Positions 20,784 to 31,359 of a DNA stretch of 64,000 nucleotides are shown piece by piece. The stretch is from assembly GCA_015057525.1 (NCBI GenBank), contig SVEE01000008.1, positions 1 to 64,000 of the forward strand, written 5' to 3'. Under the pieces are notes generated by a model. It saw nothing but the letters and a program-made list of their open reading frames with translations, did no database searches and was not told where the DNA came from. Numbering within the stretch: the stretch's first letter is position 1; the number at the start of each line of letters is the position of its first letter. The DNA comes from Lachnospiraceae bacterium (GTDB lineage Bacteria; Bacillota; Clostridia; Lachnospirales; Lachnospiraceae). The position numbers were made by a program, and so were the translations under genes.

Positions 20784-21932
20784 TTATCTATTCTTTCTTG
20801 GTGGCTTTGGACCCATGAACTGATAGAAATACGATTTAATCATACCGTTGTAAATCTTTCGATTCTTATCAGCTTTACGTCCAATATATTTTTCCGCATC
20901 CTCATAGGATGTGATAAGGTACATAGACCAATCCTCAAGTCCCGCGAAACTTTCTCCAATTGTCTTGTACAATCCAGGGAGTGCTTCCTTTTCCTCAAGT
21001 CTTTCTCCGTAAGGAGGATTTGTGATAATAAATCCATAGTGCTTAGGATTCTTCAAATCCTTAACATCTCTTGCCTGAAAATGAATATACTTGTCCACTC
21101 CTGCTTCCCTTGCATTTGCCATAGCACACTTAACTATATCCGGATCCAGGTCATAGCCCTGAATATTCATCTCCACATCATGCCTAATTAAATCATGTGC
21201 CTCATCGTAAGCATTATACCAATTCTTCTTAGACACAATTTTCTCCCATGAGTCAGCATTAAATTCTCTATTCATGCCAGGTGCAATATTTGCTCCAATC
21301 ATGGCTGCCTCAATTGGAAATGTTCCACTTCCGCAAAATGGGTCTACTAAAACTCTGTCATGCTTCCAAGGGGTAAGCATCAAAAGTGCGGACGCAAGAG
21401 TTTCAGATATAGGTGCCTTACCAACCAGCTGTCTATAGCCCCTCTTGTGCAATGAAGTGCCTGATGTATCAAGACCTATAGAAACCATATCCTTAAATAT
21501 AAATACTCTAATTGGATATTCGTCTCCATCTTCTTCAAATCTATTCACCCTATAAGTTTGCTTCATTCTCTCAACAATAGCTTTCTTTACTATGGACTGA
21601 ATGGCACTTCCTGAAAACAGTGCACTCTTATTAGTTGTGGCTTTTGTTACCCAGAATTTAGCATCTCTTGGGAGGTATTCCTCCCAAGGAATTGCTTTAG
21701 TCCCTTCGAATAACTGGTCAAAATCTGTAGCCTTAAAGCTACCCATTTTGAGCAGAATTCTCTCTGCTGTTCTGATAAATATATTGGCACGTGGAATTGC
21801 AGTTTCATCACCCTTAAAGGTAATTCTTCCATCCTCCACAGTTACAATTTCATAACCCAGATCAAGTATTTCCTTTTTTAATACAGACTCCAAACCAAAG
21901 TGACAAGGAGCAATTAATTCCATTTCGTTCAT
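20784..21932 (-). CDS. THUMP-domain class I SAM-dependent RNA methyltransferase (RlmL/YpsC-like)
   Basis: THUMP-like N-term; DPFCGSGTFPIEAAMIG; TNPPYGERLEE. Confidence 0.85.
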   Translation of the reverse strand: MNEMELIAPCHFGLESVLKKEILDLGYEIVTVEDGRITFKGDETAIPRANIFIRTAERILLKMGSFKATDFDQLFEGTKAIPWEEYLPRDAKFWVTKATTNKSALFSGSAIQSIVKKAIVERMKQTYRVNRFEEDGDEYPIRVFIFKDMVSIGLDTSGTSLHKRGYRQLVGKAPISETLASALLMLTPWKHDRVLVDPFCGSGTFPIEAAMIGANIAPGMNREFNADSWEKIVSKKNWYNAYDEAHDLIRHDVEMNIQGYDLDPDIVKCAMANAREAGVDKYIHFQARDVKDLKNPKHYGFIITNPPYGERLEEKEALPGLYKTIGESFAGLEDWSMYLITSYEDAEKYIGRKADKNRKIYNGMIKSYFYQFMGPKPPRKNR

Positions 21933-22082
21933 TCTTGTACTTCCTCACATATATAACAAAATTATCCTGCATATTTATTCAACTAAAAAAGAACATAGTT
22001 AACGCATTATATTTCTAATACATTTTAAGGTTATCAACAAAGTATGTCAACAAACTTCCACAAGAAAATTCATCCAAAAAAG

Positions 22083-22388
22083 CTACTTTTTAGCCAAAGC
22101 ACCCTTATATTCTTTAAGACCACCTATCGTATTGATAACTCTGTACCCTTTTTCCGATAAAATACGGGCTGCCAGAGCGCTTCCTCCCCCATTTTCACAG
22201 TACACAAGAATCACTTTTCCTTTTGGCAATGAAATATTTCCCTCTTGTATATCTTTAAGAGGCAGATTGATAGCCATAGGAATGTGACTCTTTCCAAAGT
22301 CCTCCTTGCTTCTCACATCAACTATTATTCCTCCGTAATTAAGCGCTTCACTCAAAATATTTCTGATGTTTGTATTATGAAATCGCAT
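22083..22388 (-). CDS. Rhodanese-like protein
   Basis: IVDVRSKEDFGKSHIPMAINLPL, VYCENGGGSALAA. Confidence 0.8.
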   Translation of the reverse strand: MRFHNTNIRNILSEALNYGGIIVDVRSKEDFGKSHIPMAINLPLKDIQEGNISLPKGKVILVYCENGGGSALAARILSEKGYRVINTIGGLKEYKGALAKK

Positions 22389-22469
22389 TGTTCCGCCTCC
22401 TTTCCTCGCTTACTATAAAATATTCAGGAAGGCTTCAAATGTTGCATGTTACAAGTATATAAAGCAATA

Positions 22470-22499
22470 AAAAAGGAACGATTATTAAACCGTTCCTTA
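22470..22499 (-). terminator. Intrinsic terminator
   Basis: aaggaacgattattaaaccgttcctt with T-run on minus strand. Confidence 0.75.
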
Positions 22500-22520
22500 A
22501 GTAAAATATCTAATTATATT

Positions 22521-23060
22521 TTAGAAATCAGAAAAATCAAAAGTCAAATAATGTTCTTCATCATTTGATGTGTATATCCTTAACTCATCCATATCATCAA
22601 AATCATTGACAATAATCATATACTTAATAGTACCTGTCCTTCCTCGAGGAATAATCTGGTGGTTATTATAACTGCTGCTATTTTCACCTTCATAATAACT
22701 CATAAATCTATTCTCAACATACCTATCATCCTGATTTTTCATGATAAGATAGCTCAAATCATAGTACACGTTAATGTCGTCCAAAGCTACATTCTCTATA
22801 GCTATATCTAAAACATAAGCTCTCTTGTTATCTAAATCCTCTTTCGTCATATACTCAAATACATCTAATATCTCATCATCGTTATAAACCGGATTAACTG
22901 TCATGTATGGAATATTGTATTTTAGCTGCTGGGTTTCCTTTTCATCTGTTTTTTCTTTAGTAATTAAAACCAGGCCAAATATAACTAATGCCTCAAAGAG
23001 AATTCCAAATGCGAATATGCAGATAAATATACCTTTAATAAAATTCTTAAAACCTTCCAT
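22521..23060 (-). CDS. Hypothetical membrane-anchored protein
   Basis: 179-aa ORF with N-terminal TM. Confidence 0.6.
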   Translation of the reverse strand: MEGFKNFIKGIFICIFAFGILFEALVIFGLVLITKEKTDEKETQQLKYNIPYMTVNPVYNDDEILDVFEYMTKEDLDNKRAYVLDIAIENVALDDINVYYDLSYLIMKNQDDRYVENRFMSYYEGENSSSYNNHQIIPRGRTGTIKYMIIVNDFDDMDELRIYTSNDEEHYLTFDFSDF

Positions 23061-23071
23061 ATCTGCACCCC

Positions 23072-24025
23072 CTACTCTTCTGTCAAATACTTTTCAACAC
23101 TAATCAGGTTGTAGGATTCAACCAAGTTTCCGGATTCGTCATATTCATTTATGAAAACACTAGCCACATCCTCTGGCTTTACAGCAAAATACATTACACC
23201 CTCGTTGTAATAAACATCATCACATACATTATATTTACCATCAACTAATTCATAGGTGTCTATTGAAACGGTGTCTCTGAGTGAATATGTAGATACAGGC
23301 TCAATATACTGCCCATCATTAGTAACCACATAAACATCCACGCTTTCATAAATCATACCCTCATAGTTGCCAAAGGCCTGGAAAGAAAACTTCATAGAAA
23401 GTAAGCAATACCCTTCTACTTCATTCCAAAATTCCTCTGACTCATAGGACATATCTTCGATTTCAAAAATGCCACAATCAAAACCTATACTGTCAGTTAC
23501 CTGACCAAGAGTTGGTTCCTTTTCTACATATTCGTATTCATTCACGACAGTTTCATCATCTCCAGATAAACTTTCCGTCATAACAATACTCATAATAATT
23601 ATTACTACAAAAAGTATCACAGCAATAGCAACAATAACCGCTAATGCCTTATTTAATTTGTTGGTGCCATTTGTAGATGAATATGTACTCATTCGTGGGG
23701 TAAAGACAGTTTCGTTATGAGACATTTTTTTCATATCCTTATGCATGTTATAAGAAGTTGCTGTCGTATTTTTCTCAACACTATATTTAATATCATCTAT
23801 AAAGGTTTCAAATTTTTCCTGACGCATTTGGTCCTGGGCAAAGCCATCCGCACTGCTTCCATAATTTGCATATGAAGAGTTACTATGGCTAGTTGTATGA
23901 CTAGAAAAATTTCTCTGTAATTCCCCATCAACGTGATAGTGATACGCACAGTTAGGACAAACACTACCGTTTCTTTGCAAATCAAATTTCGTGCCACAAA
24001 GATCACATTTTACCTTCACGTCCAT
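23072..24025 (-). CDS. Zinc-ribbon plus TM plus extracytoplasmic domain protein
   Basis: CDLCGTKFDLQRNGSVCPNCAYHYHV; TM AVIVAIAVILFVVIIIMSIVM. Confidence 0.65.
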   Translation of the reverse strand: MDVKVKCDLCGTKFDLQRNGSVCPNCAYHYHVDGELQRNFSSHTTSHSNSSYANYGSSADGFAQDQMRQEKFETFIDDIKYSVEKNTTATSYNMHKDMKKMSHNETVFTPRMSTYSSTNGTNKLNKALAVIVAIAVILFVVIIIMSIVMTESLSGDDETVVNEYEYVEKEPTLGQVTDSIGFDCGIFEIEDMSYESEEFWNEVEGYCLLSMKFSFQAFGNYEGMIYESVDVYVVTNDGQYIEPVSTYSLRDTVSIDTYELVDGKYNVCDDVYYNEGVMYFAVKPEDVASVFINEYDESGNLVESYNLISVEKYLTEE

Positions 24026-24182
24026 CTCCCCTTTCTATTCCAACATATTTGTATATACATTACTATAATACATTCATAAAAATCATTAATATAAACATTA
24101 TCCTAAAAATACTCATGTATGTCAAACCAAATTATCATATTTGAAATCCAATATTATATGTACTTTGACAGGTTAATAAGGC

Positions 24183-24350
24183 TTTACACCTTCAAAAAAT
24201 CCCCTTATAATATTAGATATATATTTGACGAAAGAGGTGTGAAAGGATGGTTGAATATATGCCAACAGATATGCAATATAAAGATGGTGTTAGAAAAGAT
24301 AAATTTTTGTACGATAAAAAATGGAGAGCATACGCTCTCCATTTTATTTT
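24183..24350 (+). other. Orphan promoter, mini-ORF and hairpin unit antisense-adjacent to pgi
   Basis: TTTACA (24183) N17 TATAAT (24206), RBS GAAAGG, ATG 24247, hairpin aaaatggagagcatacgctctccatttt. Confidence 0.45.
24317..24350. terminator. Terminator (also serves pgi)
   Basis: aaaatggagagcatacgctctccatttta. Confidence 0.8.
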
Positions 24351-24363
24351 AGGAATTCCTAAT

Positions 24364-25719
24364 TTATTTTTCAAGTCTTGCAAGAAGCTCTGCGCGCTTA
24401 GCCTCATTACCTGGCTTACCGAGAAGTGCAAACATGTTGCTCTTGTAGCTTTCTACACCTGGCTGATTAAATGGATTAACGCCAAGTACATATCCACTCA
24501 TACCACAAGCAAACTCAAATACATAGAAGAGTTCACCAAGTGATAACTCATCAATCTGCTCCATGTTAACAAGAATGTTTGGAACACCACCGTCAACATG
24601 TGCAAGGATTGTTCCGTTCATAGCACATTTATTAATGAAATCAACTGACTGTCCTGTAAGGTAGTTGAGTCCGTCAAGGTCAACTGGTTCCTCTTCCATG
24701 ATAACAGAAAGCTTTGGATTTAATACATTGATAACTGTCTCAAAATGGTTCTTAGTTCCTTCCTGAATGAACTGTCCAAGTGAGTGAAGGTCAGTTGTGA
24801 AATCAACTGCTGTAGGGAAGATACCCTTGCCGTCCTTACCTTCGCTCTCGCCGTAAAGCTGCTTCCACCACTCAGATACATAGTGAAGAGCTGGCTCATA
24901 GTTAGCAAGAATCTCCATTCCAAGGCCTTTCTCATGAAGTACGTTTCTAACTGCTGCATACTTCATAGCATCATTTGAATCGAAATCATTAGCTATGCAG
25001 TACTCACGAGCATTAGCTGCACCCTGCATAAGCTTGTCTATATCAGCACCACTAACTGCGATTGGAAGTAAACCTACTGCTGTGAGAACTGAGAAACGTC
25101 CTCCTACATCATCAGGTACTACGAATGTCTCATAGCCTTCCTCTGTAGCAAGAGTCTTTAAAGCTCCCTTAGCTGCATCAGTAGTTGCATAAATTCTCTT
25201 AGCTGCTTCTTCCTTACCATACTTAGCCTCAAGCTTCTTCTTCATAATTCTGAATGCGATTGCTGGCTCTGTAGTTGTACCTGACTTAGAAATAACATTT
25301 ACAGAGAAATCCTTATCTCCGATAGCATCCATAAGATGTGAAAGATAAGTACTGCTAATATTGTTACCACAATAATAGATTTCAGGAGTCTTACGAACCT
25401 CTTTGCTTACAGAATTATAAAATGAATGTCTTAAAGCCTCGATTGCAGCTCTTGCTCCAAGGTATGAACCACCGATACCAATAACGATTAATACCTCTGA
25501 ATCGCTCTGAATTTTAGCTGCTGCCTTCTTAATTCTATCGAACTCATCCTTGTCATAATCTACAGGAAGGTCAATCCAACCAAGGAAATCATTTCCTTCA
25601 CCTGTCTTCTCAAGAAGAACCTTCTTAGCAGCTACAACTCTTTCGCTCATTGCAGCAACGTCTTCCTTAGAAGCCATAAACTCAGTGTTACTAAAATCAA
25701 ATTTAATAGTCTGTGCCAT
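24364..25719 (-). CDS. pgi: Glucose-6-phosphate isomerase
   Basis: [47 protein letters not shown]. Confidence 0.95.
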   Translation of the reverse strand: MAQTIKFDFSNTEFMASKEDVAAMSERVVAAKKVLLEKTGEGNDFLGWIDLPVDYDKDEFDRIKKAAAKIQSDSEVLIVIGIGGSYLGARAAIEALRHSFYNSVSKEVRKTPEIYYCGNNISSTYLSHLMDAIGDKDFSVNVISKSGTTTEPAIAFRIMKKKLEAKYGKEEAAKRIYATTDAAKGALKTLATEEGYETFVVPDDVGGRFSVLTAVGLLPIAVSGADIDKLMQGAANAREYCIANDFDSNDAMKYAAVRNVLHEKGLGMEILANYEPALHYVSEWWKQLYGESEGKDGKGIFPTAVDFTTDLHSLGQFIQEGTKNHFETVINVLNPKLSVIMEEEPVDLDGLNYLTGQSVDFINKCAMNGTILAHVDGGVPNILVNMEQIDELSLGELFYVFEFACGMSGYVLGVNPFNQPGVESYKSNMFALLGKPGNEAKRAELLARLEK

Positions 25720-25857
25720 GTTTTATCTCCTCGTTTATATATTTTATAACATTGACTAATCAATGTTTATTTTACGACTAGCAATATTTTAGCAAAATAC
25801 ATTTTCTAATACAAGCCTAAAAGCTTATTTTTGGAAATGTTTTATCCATAATATCTC

Positions 25858-26862
25858 TTATAATTCATTTAAACTGGCAAATCTATACCCTTCAGCTTTT
25901 AAATTTTTAATTACTGTCTCTAATGCTTCCGCATTTGAAGAAGACACATTGTGCATCAGTATGATTGCCCCGTTATGATGATATTTTTTAAAATGATTTA
26001 TTACATAGTCCTTTCCCGGCTGATTGTTCACATCAAAATCCACATAAGCCATGCTCCAAAATATAGTTTTGTAACCTAAGTCCTGAGTCAGTTTTAGGGT
26101 TCGTTCACTGTACTCTCCCATAGGTGGGCGTAGGTAAGGATCCATTTGGTACCCTGTAACCTCCTTCATATAATCAGCGCATCCCGAAATTTCCTGTATT
26201 ATCTCCTCATAAGACTTCTCTGGCATGGACGGGTGAGTTATGGTATGATTGCCAACCTGATGACCCTCCTCCTTCATACGTATAGTAAGCTCCTGATTGT
26301 CTCTTATATAGGTCTTCGTTACAAAGAAACATGCCGGAACATCCTCCGCTTTTAATACATCCAAAATCTCATCGGTATAGCTATTCTCATATCCACAATC
26401 AAAGGTAAGATAAATCACCTTTTCATCACATGAGGAATCCAGATAATATCCTTCATACTCTGAAATGTCAATTACATCATCACAGCCACTTGGTCCATGA
26501 TTTTCATCTCGCTTAAACCACCAGGCTTGTTTTTCGTTGGAGTAGTCATAATATGTATCCTTGTCTGACACATTGCTCTCTATTGGAAATTGCAGATACC
26601 TTTTGTCTTCTAAAGACATCTCTTCCTCATCTTCACTGGAAGCCTGACCACCTTCTGCAATTCCATCTGTATTTGTATGAATTTTTTCCTCTTTGTTATA
26701 GCTTACAAATGAAAATATTTCACCTACATCTTCAAACCATCCTTTTTTATAACCAATGCCAACTACAAGCAACAATATCATGGCAATAATTATCAGCCAT
26801 TTTTTCTTTTCCGCTTTATTGTTTTTGTTTTCGCTTTTTATACACTCATTACATTCTTTCAA
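25858..26862 (-). CDS. Polysaccharide deacetylase (NodB homology; PdaA-like)
   Basis: IYLTFDCGYENSYTDEILDVL, GNHTITHPSM, LRPPMGEYS, ILMHNVS. Confidence 0.88.
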   Translation of the reverse strand: MKECNECIKSENKNNKAEKKKWLIIIAMILLLVVGIGYKKGWFEDVGEIFSFVSYNKEEKIHTNTDGIAEGGQASSEDEEEMSLEDKRYLQFPIESNVSDKDTYYDYSNEKQAWWFKRDENHGPSGCDDVIDISEYEGYYLDSSCDEKVIYLTFDCGYENSYTDEILDVLKAEDVPACFFVTKTYIRDNQELTIRMKEEGHQVGNHTITHPSMPEKSYEEIIQEISGCADYMKEVTGYQMDPYLRPPMGEYSERTLKLTQDLGYKTIFWSMAYVDFDVNNQPGKDYVINHFKKYHHNGAIILMHNVSSSNAEALETVIKNLKAEGYRFASLNEL

Positions 26863-27563
26863 GAGAAAAATTCCTTAAGAAAGCTGTTAAGGACATCTTG
26901 GTTTTCATCCACTATTGCCGCCGCAGACTCATCCTCCTTGACATTATCCGTGACAGCATCCTGAAACCGGGATTTCACAACTGATATTTTCTTGTCATCC
27001 TGAGATTCTTCAGGACTACTAATCCTCCTAATGGCAGGAGCCCGTGGACTTGCCTCCCGTGTGGCGGGTATATTTTCAAGATAATCCCTAATATTGGCCT
27101 TCAATATTTCCATCTTATTATTTATTAGTAATATATTCTCAACTGCATATAAAAATGCACAAACTAAGACGCCATTTGCCAAAAATGTAATCATATCTGG
27201 GCTTCCTCTCCAATTTACATCATAGTACAAAAAAGCTGAAGCCATTGTAACAACTGCTATGCCGGAAAAAAACCGTCCGGACCGTTTCCAAAACTCCATC
27301 GGGAAGGCGGCAAAACGTAGGTTCCTTATATTCTTTTCTACATAGGCCTCCCCACTTCCATTATTTATTCCAAGACTTTTTCCATTTTCGTATTTCTGTC
27401 TTATTATACGAAGCTTTTTCCTCCTTGTGGTAGCCATGTTCTCTGAAGCCTTTACCAACCCTTGTATGTATGCATTTGCAATTATCTTAAGAATGAGTCC
27501 CAGTAGCCCTATCCCCCATAGAATATGAACACCAATTCCTGCGTTAATGATTTTTTCCATCAT
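26859..27563 (-). CDS. Hypothetical membrane protein
   Basis: 234-aa ORF with TM segments overlapping the next gene by 4 bp. Confidence 0.6.
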   Translation of the reverse strand: MMEKIINAGIGVHILWGIGLLGLILKIIANAYIQGLVKASENMATTRRKKLRIIRQKYENGKSLGINNGSGEAYVEKNIRNLRFAAFPMEFWKRSGRFFSGIAVVTMASAFLYYDVNWRGSPDMITFLANGVLVCAFLYAVENILLINNKMEILKANIRDYLENIPATREASPRAPAIRRISSPEESQDDKKISVVKSRFQDAVTDNVKEDESAAAIVDENQDVLNSFLKEFFS

Positions 27564-27781
27564 GTCGCCAACCTCTTTCTTTTTATGATGTGGTGATTAT
27601 AAGCAAGATGAATTTAAGAAATCAAGTTGATGACATCGTAAAATTGTTACATCTTTCAACCAAATTTGCACCTTTAACACCTTAATGTTTTGTGGTATAC
27701 TGTTCGCGAAGTGTTACATACGGTATATTTTTACGCATTAATTATTTTTTGTATCGTAATATATAGAAAGAAGGTTATACT

Positions 27782-28018
27782 ATGACTTATAAAACAAAAG
27801 GAACTTGTTCCCAGACTATTGATTTTGAAGTAATTGACGGCAAGGTTAGAAATGTTAAATTTTTAGGTGGCTGCAACGGCAACCTCAAAGGTATCTCTTC
27901 ATTGGTTGAGGGCATGCCAGTGGAGGATGTTATAGAAAGACTTGAGGGAATTCAGTGCGGATTTAAAGATACTTCTTGCCCTGACCAATTAGCCAAGGCA
28001 CTTAAGCAGACTATTTAA
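27782..28018 (+). CDS. TSCPD domain protein (TIGR03905-like)
   Basis: YKTKGTCSQTIDFEVIDGKVRNVKFLGGCNGNLKGISSLVEG...TSCPDQLAKAL. Confidence 0.88.
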   Translation: MTYKTKGTCSQTIDFEVIDGKVRNVKFLGGCNGNLKGISSLVEGMPVEDVIERLEGIQCGFKDTSCPDQLAKALKQTI

Positions 28019-28044
28019 TTTAGGGTTATCCCACGGAGGAATAT

Positions 28045-29112
28045 ATGAAAAGAATTATTTTAACTGGTGGCGGTACTGCAGGCCACGTAACACCAAATAT
28101 GGCTCTTATTCCTGTTCTCAAGGAAAAGGGTTATGATATACATTATATAGGTTCCTATGATGGCATCGAGAAAAAGCTTATTGAGGAAATGGGAATACCA
28201 TATCACGGCATTGCAACCGGAAAGCTCAGAAGATATTTTGATTTAAAAAACTTCACCGATCCGTTTAGAGTAATCAAGGGTTTAGGTGAAGCCAAGAAGC
28301 TCATCAAAGAGCTTAAGCCTGATGTTGTTTTCTCAAAGGGTGGATTTGTTGCTGTTCCAGTAGTTTTAGGTGCCAAATCAAACACTGTACCTTGTATTAT
28401 TCATGAGTCTGATATGACACCAGGACTTGCCAATAAAATAGCAATCCCAAGAGCTTCTAAAATCTGCTGTAACTTCCCTGAAACCTTAGAGAAGTTACCT
28501 GAAGGCAAGGCTGTTGTTACAGGTACACCTATCCGTAAGGAGCTTTTCAATGGTGATGCAGCTAAGGCCATGTCATTTTGTGGATTTAAAGAGGTTAGAC
28601 CTACTCTTCTCATAATAGGAGGTTCTACAGGAAGCCTTCGAGTTAACGAGGCTATCTGGTCTTGCCTTGATGATATAACAGCAAAGTATAACGTTATTCA
28701 TCTTTGTGGTAAGGATAAGACTAACGATAAGTACAAAGACGTTCCTAACTATGTTCAATACGAGTACATTAAACAGGAATTGGCAGACTTACTTGCCCTT
28801 GCTGACGTTGTAGTTTCAAGAGCTGGTGCAAACGCTATCTGTGAGCTTCTTGAATTAAAGAAACCTAGTGTTTTAATTCCTCTTTCTCTTGAAGCAAGTC
28901 GCGGAGACCAGATACTTAACGCTAAGTCTTTCGCAAAAAGCGGATATGCCAAGCTTCTTATGGAAGAAGACATCACCAACGAATCATTACTTGAAGCTAT
29001 TAATGATGTATACGACAACAGAGACAATTACATTAACAACATGAACTCTAACATTAAGAAGGATTCCATTTCAATCATAGTAGATATGATAGAGGAATTG
29101 GCTTCAAAATAA
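28045..29112 (+). CDS. murG: UDP-GlcNAc transferase MurG
   Basis: LTGGGTAGHVTPNMAL, GGFVAVPVV, GGSTGSLRVNEA, SRAGANAICELL. Confidence 0.95.
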   Translation: MKRIILTGGGTAGHVTPNMALIPVLKEKGYDIHYIGSYDGIEKKLIEEMGIPYHGIATGKLRRYFDLKNFTDPFRVIKGLGEAKKLIKELKPDVVFSKGGFVAVPVVLGAKSNTVPCIIHESDMTPGLANKIAIPRASKICCNFPETLEKLPEGKAVVTGTPIRKELFNGDAAKAMSFCGFKEVRPTLLIIGGSTGSLRVNEAIWSCLDDITAKYNVIHLCGKDKTNDKYKDVPNYVQYEYIKQELADLLALADVVVSRAGANAICELLELKKPSVLIPLSLEASRGDQILNAKSFAKSGYAKLLMEEDITNESLLEAINDVYDNRDNYINNMNSNIKKDSISIIVDMIEELASK

Positions 29113-29122
29113 ATTCAAACAT

Positions 29123-29157
29123 AAAAATAAGCTATCCTGCTGGATAGCTTATTTTTA
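29123..29157. terminator. Bidirectional terminator
   Basis: aaaaataagctatcctgctggatagcttattttta. Confidence 0.85.
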
Positions 29158-29162
29158 TAATC

Positions 29163-29753
29163 TTAGAATAATTCTTTTTCTAACTGATAAATATAGTTCT
29201 CAATAAGTTGCATACGCTTTGTGTACTCAGCTCTACCAGCGTCTGTCTTACATCTACGAATCTTAGGCTTGTTTATACGATAATAATTCTTAATTCTGTA
29301 ATATGCCTTCTTATAACTTGCCTCATCTTCACATGCAGTAGCCATAGCATCCCATAAAATACCAACAGCTCCTACCTCATCCAACAAATCAGCATCCATA
29401 ACTATCTTACATTCTAAAGATAATTCTGCATCTGTGTCCTTGTCCGCATGTATCATAATGATCTCACCGACTCTTCTAATAGTCTCTGGGTCAACACCAA
29501 TACTGTCTAAGTACTCAACAGCAAGCTCAGCGCCAACCTCTCCATGAGGTCTCTCTTCATCCCAACCGATATCATGAAGCAATGCAGCTAACGCGATAAT
29601 GTCCAAATCTCCACCAAGCTTAGACTGAAGCTTAATAGCCCATCTGTACACTCTCATGGTATGCTCATATCTGCTTCTAAATGGATACTTCGGAGGTCTT
29701 CCGTTTTCGGCAGTCATTTTCTTAACATATTCTATTACTTCTGCATAATTCAT
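29163..29753 (-). CDS. HD-domain phosphohydrolase
   Basis: EHTMRVYRWA, ALLHDIGWDE; start MNYAEVIEY preceded by AGAGG. Confidence 0.8.
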   Translation of the reverse strand: MNYAEVIEYVKKMTAENGRPPKYPFRSRYEHTMRVYRWAIKLQSKLGGDLDIIALAALLHDIGWDEERPHGEVGAELAVEYLDSIGVDPETIRRVGEIIMIHADKDTDAELSLECKIVMDADLLDEVGAVGILWDAMATACEDEASYKKAYYRIKNYYRINKPKIRRCKTDAGRAEYTKRMQLIENYIYQLEKELF

Positions 29754-29864
29754 AATTCTGCCTCTTGAATCCACATATTTGGTGTTAAAAAAGCACCATA
29801 CTTAATAATAACATTTATTTCTAAAAAATACTATATCTTTTTTTAAATTCGATATATTTTAAAA

Positions 29865-30126
29865 CCGTGCGGCTGGCGTTGTGAAGCTCTCATAGACGTT
29901 ACCAAAGCAGTTAACTCAGTCCCAGCAACCTCACGGCACCCAGAAGGTTCCACTTAGTGCTGCTTCGTTCCCGACCTGACACGGTTCATGGATTTCTGTC
30001 GCGCAAGACTAAAACATCAACGCCACTTACTGAGGGCAGCTCTACAAGAAACAACCCGAGACCAACCATCACCCCTGCTATAGCGGATTGCAAGTACAGG
30101 GCACCGCTAACTCCCCGGCTGCACGG
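29865..30126 (-). ncRNA. ffs: Signal recognition particle RNA (Firmicutes large type)
   Basis: Minus strand has GTGTCAGGTCGGGAACGAAGCAGCAC (helix 8 motif) flanked by complementary arms; about 262 nt; adjacent to tadA. Confidence 0.9.
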
Positions 30127-30203
30127 AAATTTTATAAACATATCCATTTGTATCTAGCTGTGATTTACAGCTAAACAACTACCTTACAAGTATATAAGAA
30201 ATA

Positions 30204-30704
30204 TTATGTTAAGTCAAGGCTTTTCGACTTCTTGGATTCTCGAAGCCAAGCGAAAAAATTCTTCATAATTGAGGAGCATTCCTCTTCCAAAACACCCCGT
30301 TCAACCTGAACCTGATGATTAAATTCTTTAATATCTAATAAATTAAGAATGGAACCTGCACAACCTGCCTTTGGATTCATACATCCTATAACCACACGAG
30401 GTATTCGAGCCTGAACTATTGCTCCGGCACACATCTGGCACGGCTCAAGTGTTACATACATGGTGCAATCCTCCAAGCGCCAATCTCCCAGATACTTAGA
30501 TGCCTTTTTTATTGCAAGAATCTCTGCGTGAGCCAAAGTAGTTTTATCCATATTGCGTCTATTGTATCCGCGAGCAATTATTTTACCATCATATACAATA
30601 ACACAGCCTATTGGCACGTCTTTGTTAGCTTCTGCTTTTTTTGCCTGCTTCAATGCCTCTTTCATGTATTTTTTATCTTCATCTAATGTATAATTATCTA
30701 ACAT
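30204..30704 (-). CDS. tadA: tRNA-adenosine deaminase
   Basis: DVPIGCVIV, HAEILAI, LEPCQMCAGAI. Confidence 0.93.
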   Translation of the reverse strand: MLDNYTLDEDKKYMKEALKQAKKAEANKDVPIGCVIVYDGKIIARGYNRRNMDKTTLAHAEILAIKKASKYLGDWRLEDCTMYVTLEPCQMCAGAIVQARIPRVVIGCMNPKAGCAGSILNLLDIKEFNHQVQVERGVLEEECSSIMKNFFAWLRESKKSKSLDLT

Positions 30705-30801
30705 ATAAACTCCTAAACATAATTAGTTTGTATCTGTAACACAATTATTATATAATAACTATTGCTGAAATGCTAACCAAAGTTTTATAAGGGGTAGTCA
30801 T

Positions 30802-31359
30802 ATGGGACCGTATATAAAATACACCAAAAATTTAATCCTACAGGTTGAAAACGAATCCAAGGCTAAGGAGGTTTTGGATTTATATCTACGCAACCGCTAT
30901 GTTTTCGAACAATTTGAGCCTACACGTCCATTTGGTTTCTACACAATCGACTATCACTATTCCATGCTTTATCGTGAATATAATGCCTTTTTAAGAGGAA
31001 ACTTTATCAGATATTATATATACAGACCAAGCAACATGTCCCGAATTATTGGATCAATTAATTTTAATATTCATATGGATTCCGTTGAACCTTATGCAGA
31101 AATAGGCTACAAAATTGACCAACTCTATCAAAATCAAGGTCTTTGCTACGAAGCATGTCTTGCCTGTCTTCAGGTTATAAAAAACGACTACGGCATTCAC
31201 AAAGTTAATGCTCGCATACACCCTGACAACAAATCATCAATTGCCCTTGCCACAAAGCTTGGCTTTAAACCCTTATATGTAGAACCACAAAGTGCCAATG
31301 TCATGGGTAAATATGTAGACCTAATACGTTATTCTCTCACTATCTCAGATATCCAATAG
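30802..31359 (+). CDS. GNAT family N-acetyltransferase
   Basis: EIGYKIDQLYQNQGLCYEAC, INPxN-like HPDNKSSIALATKLGFK. Confidence 0.85.
   Translation: MGPYIKYTKNLILQVENESKAKEVLDLYLRNRYVFEQFEPTRPFGFYTIDYHYSMLYREYNAFLRGNFIRYYIYRPSNMSRIIGSINFNIHMDSVEPYAEIGYKIDQLYQNQGLCYEACLACLQVIKNDYGIHKVNARIHPDNKSSIALATKLGFKPLYVEPQSANVMGKYVDLIRYSLTISDIQ

Noticed and set aside
24247-24543. 98-aa plus-strand ORF as a full protein
   Set aside because: Runs through a terminator hairpin and into antisense pgi; only the promoter-proximal part was kept as a finding.
29957-30157. 66-aa plus-strand ORF
   Set aside because: Lies inside the SRP RNA gene on the opposite strand.
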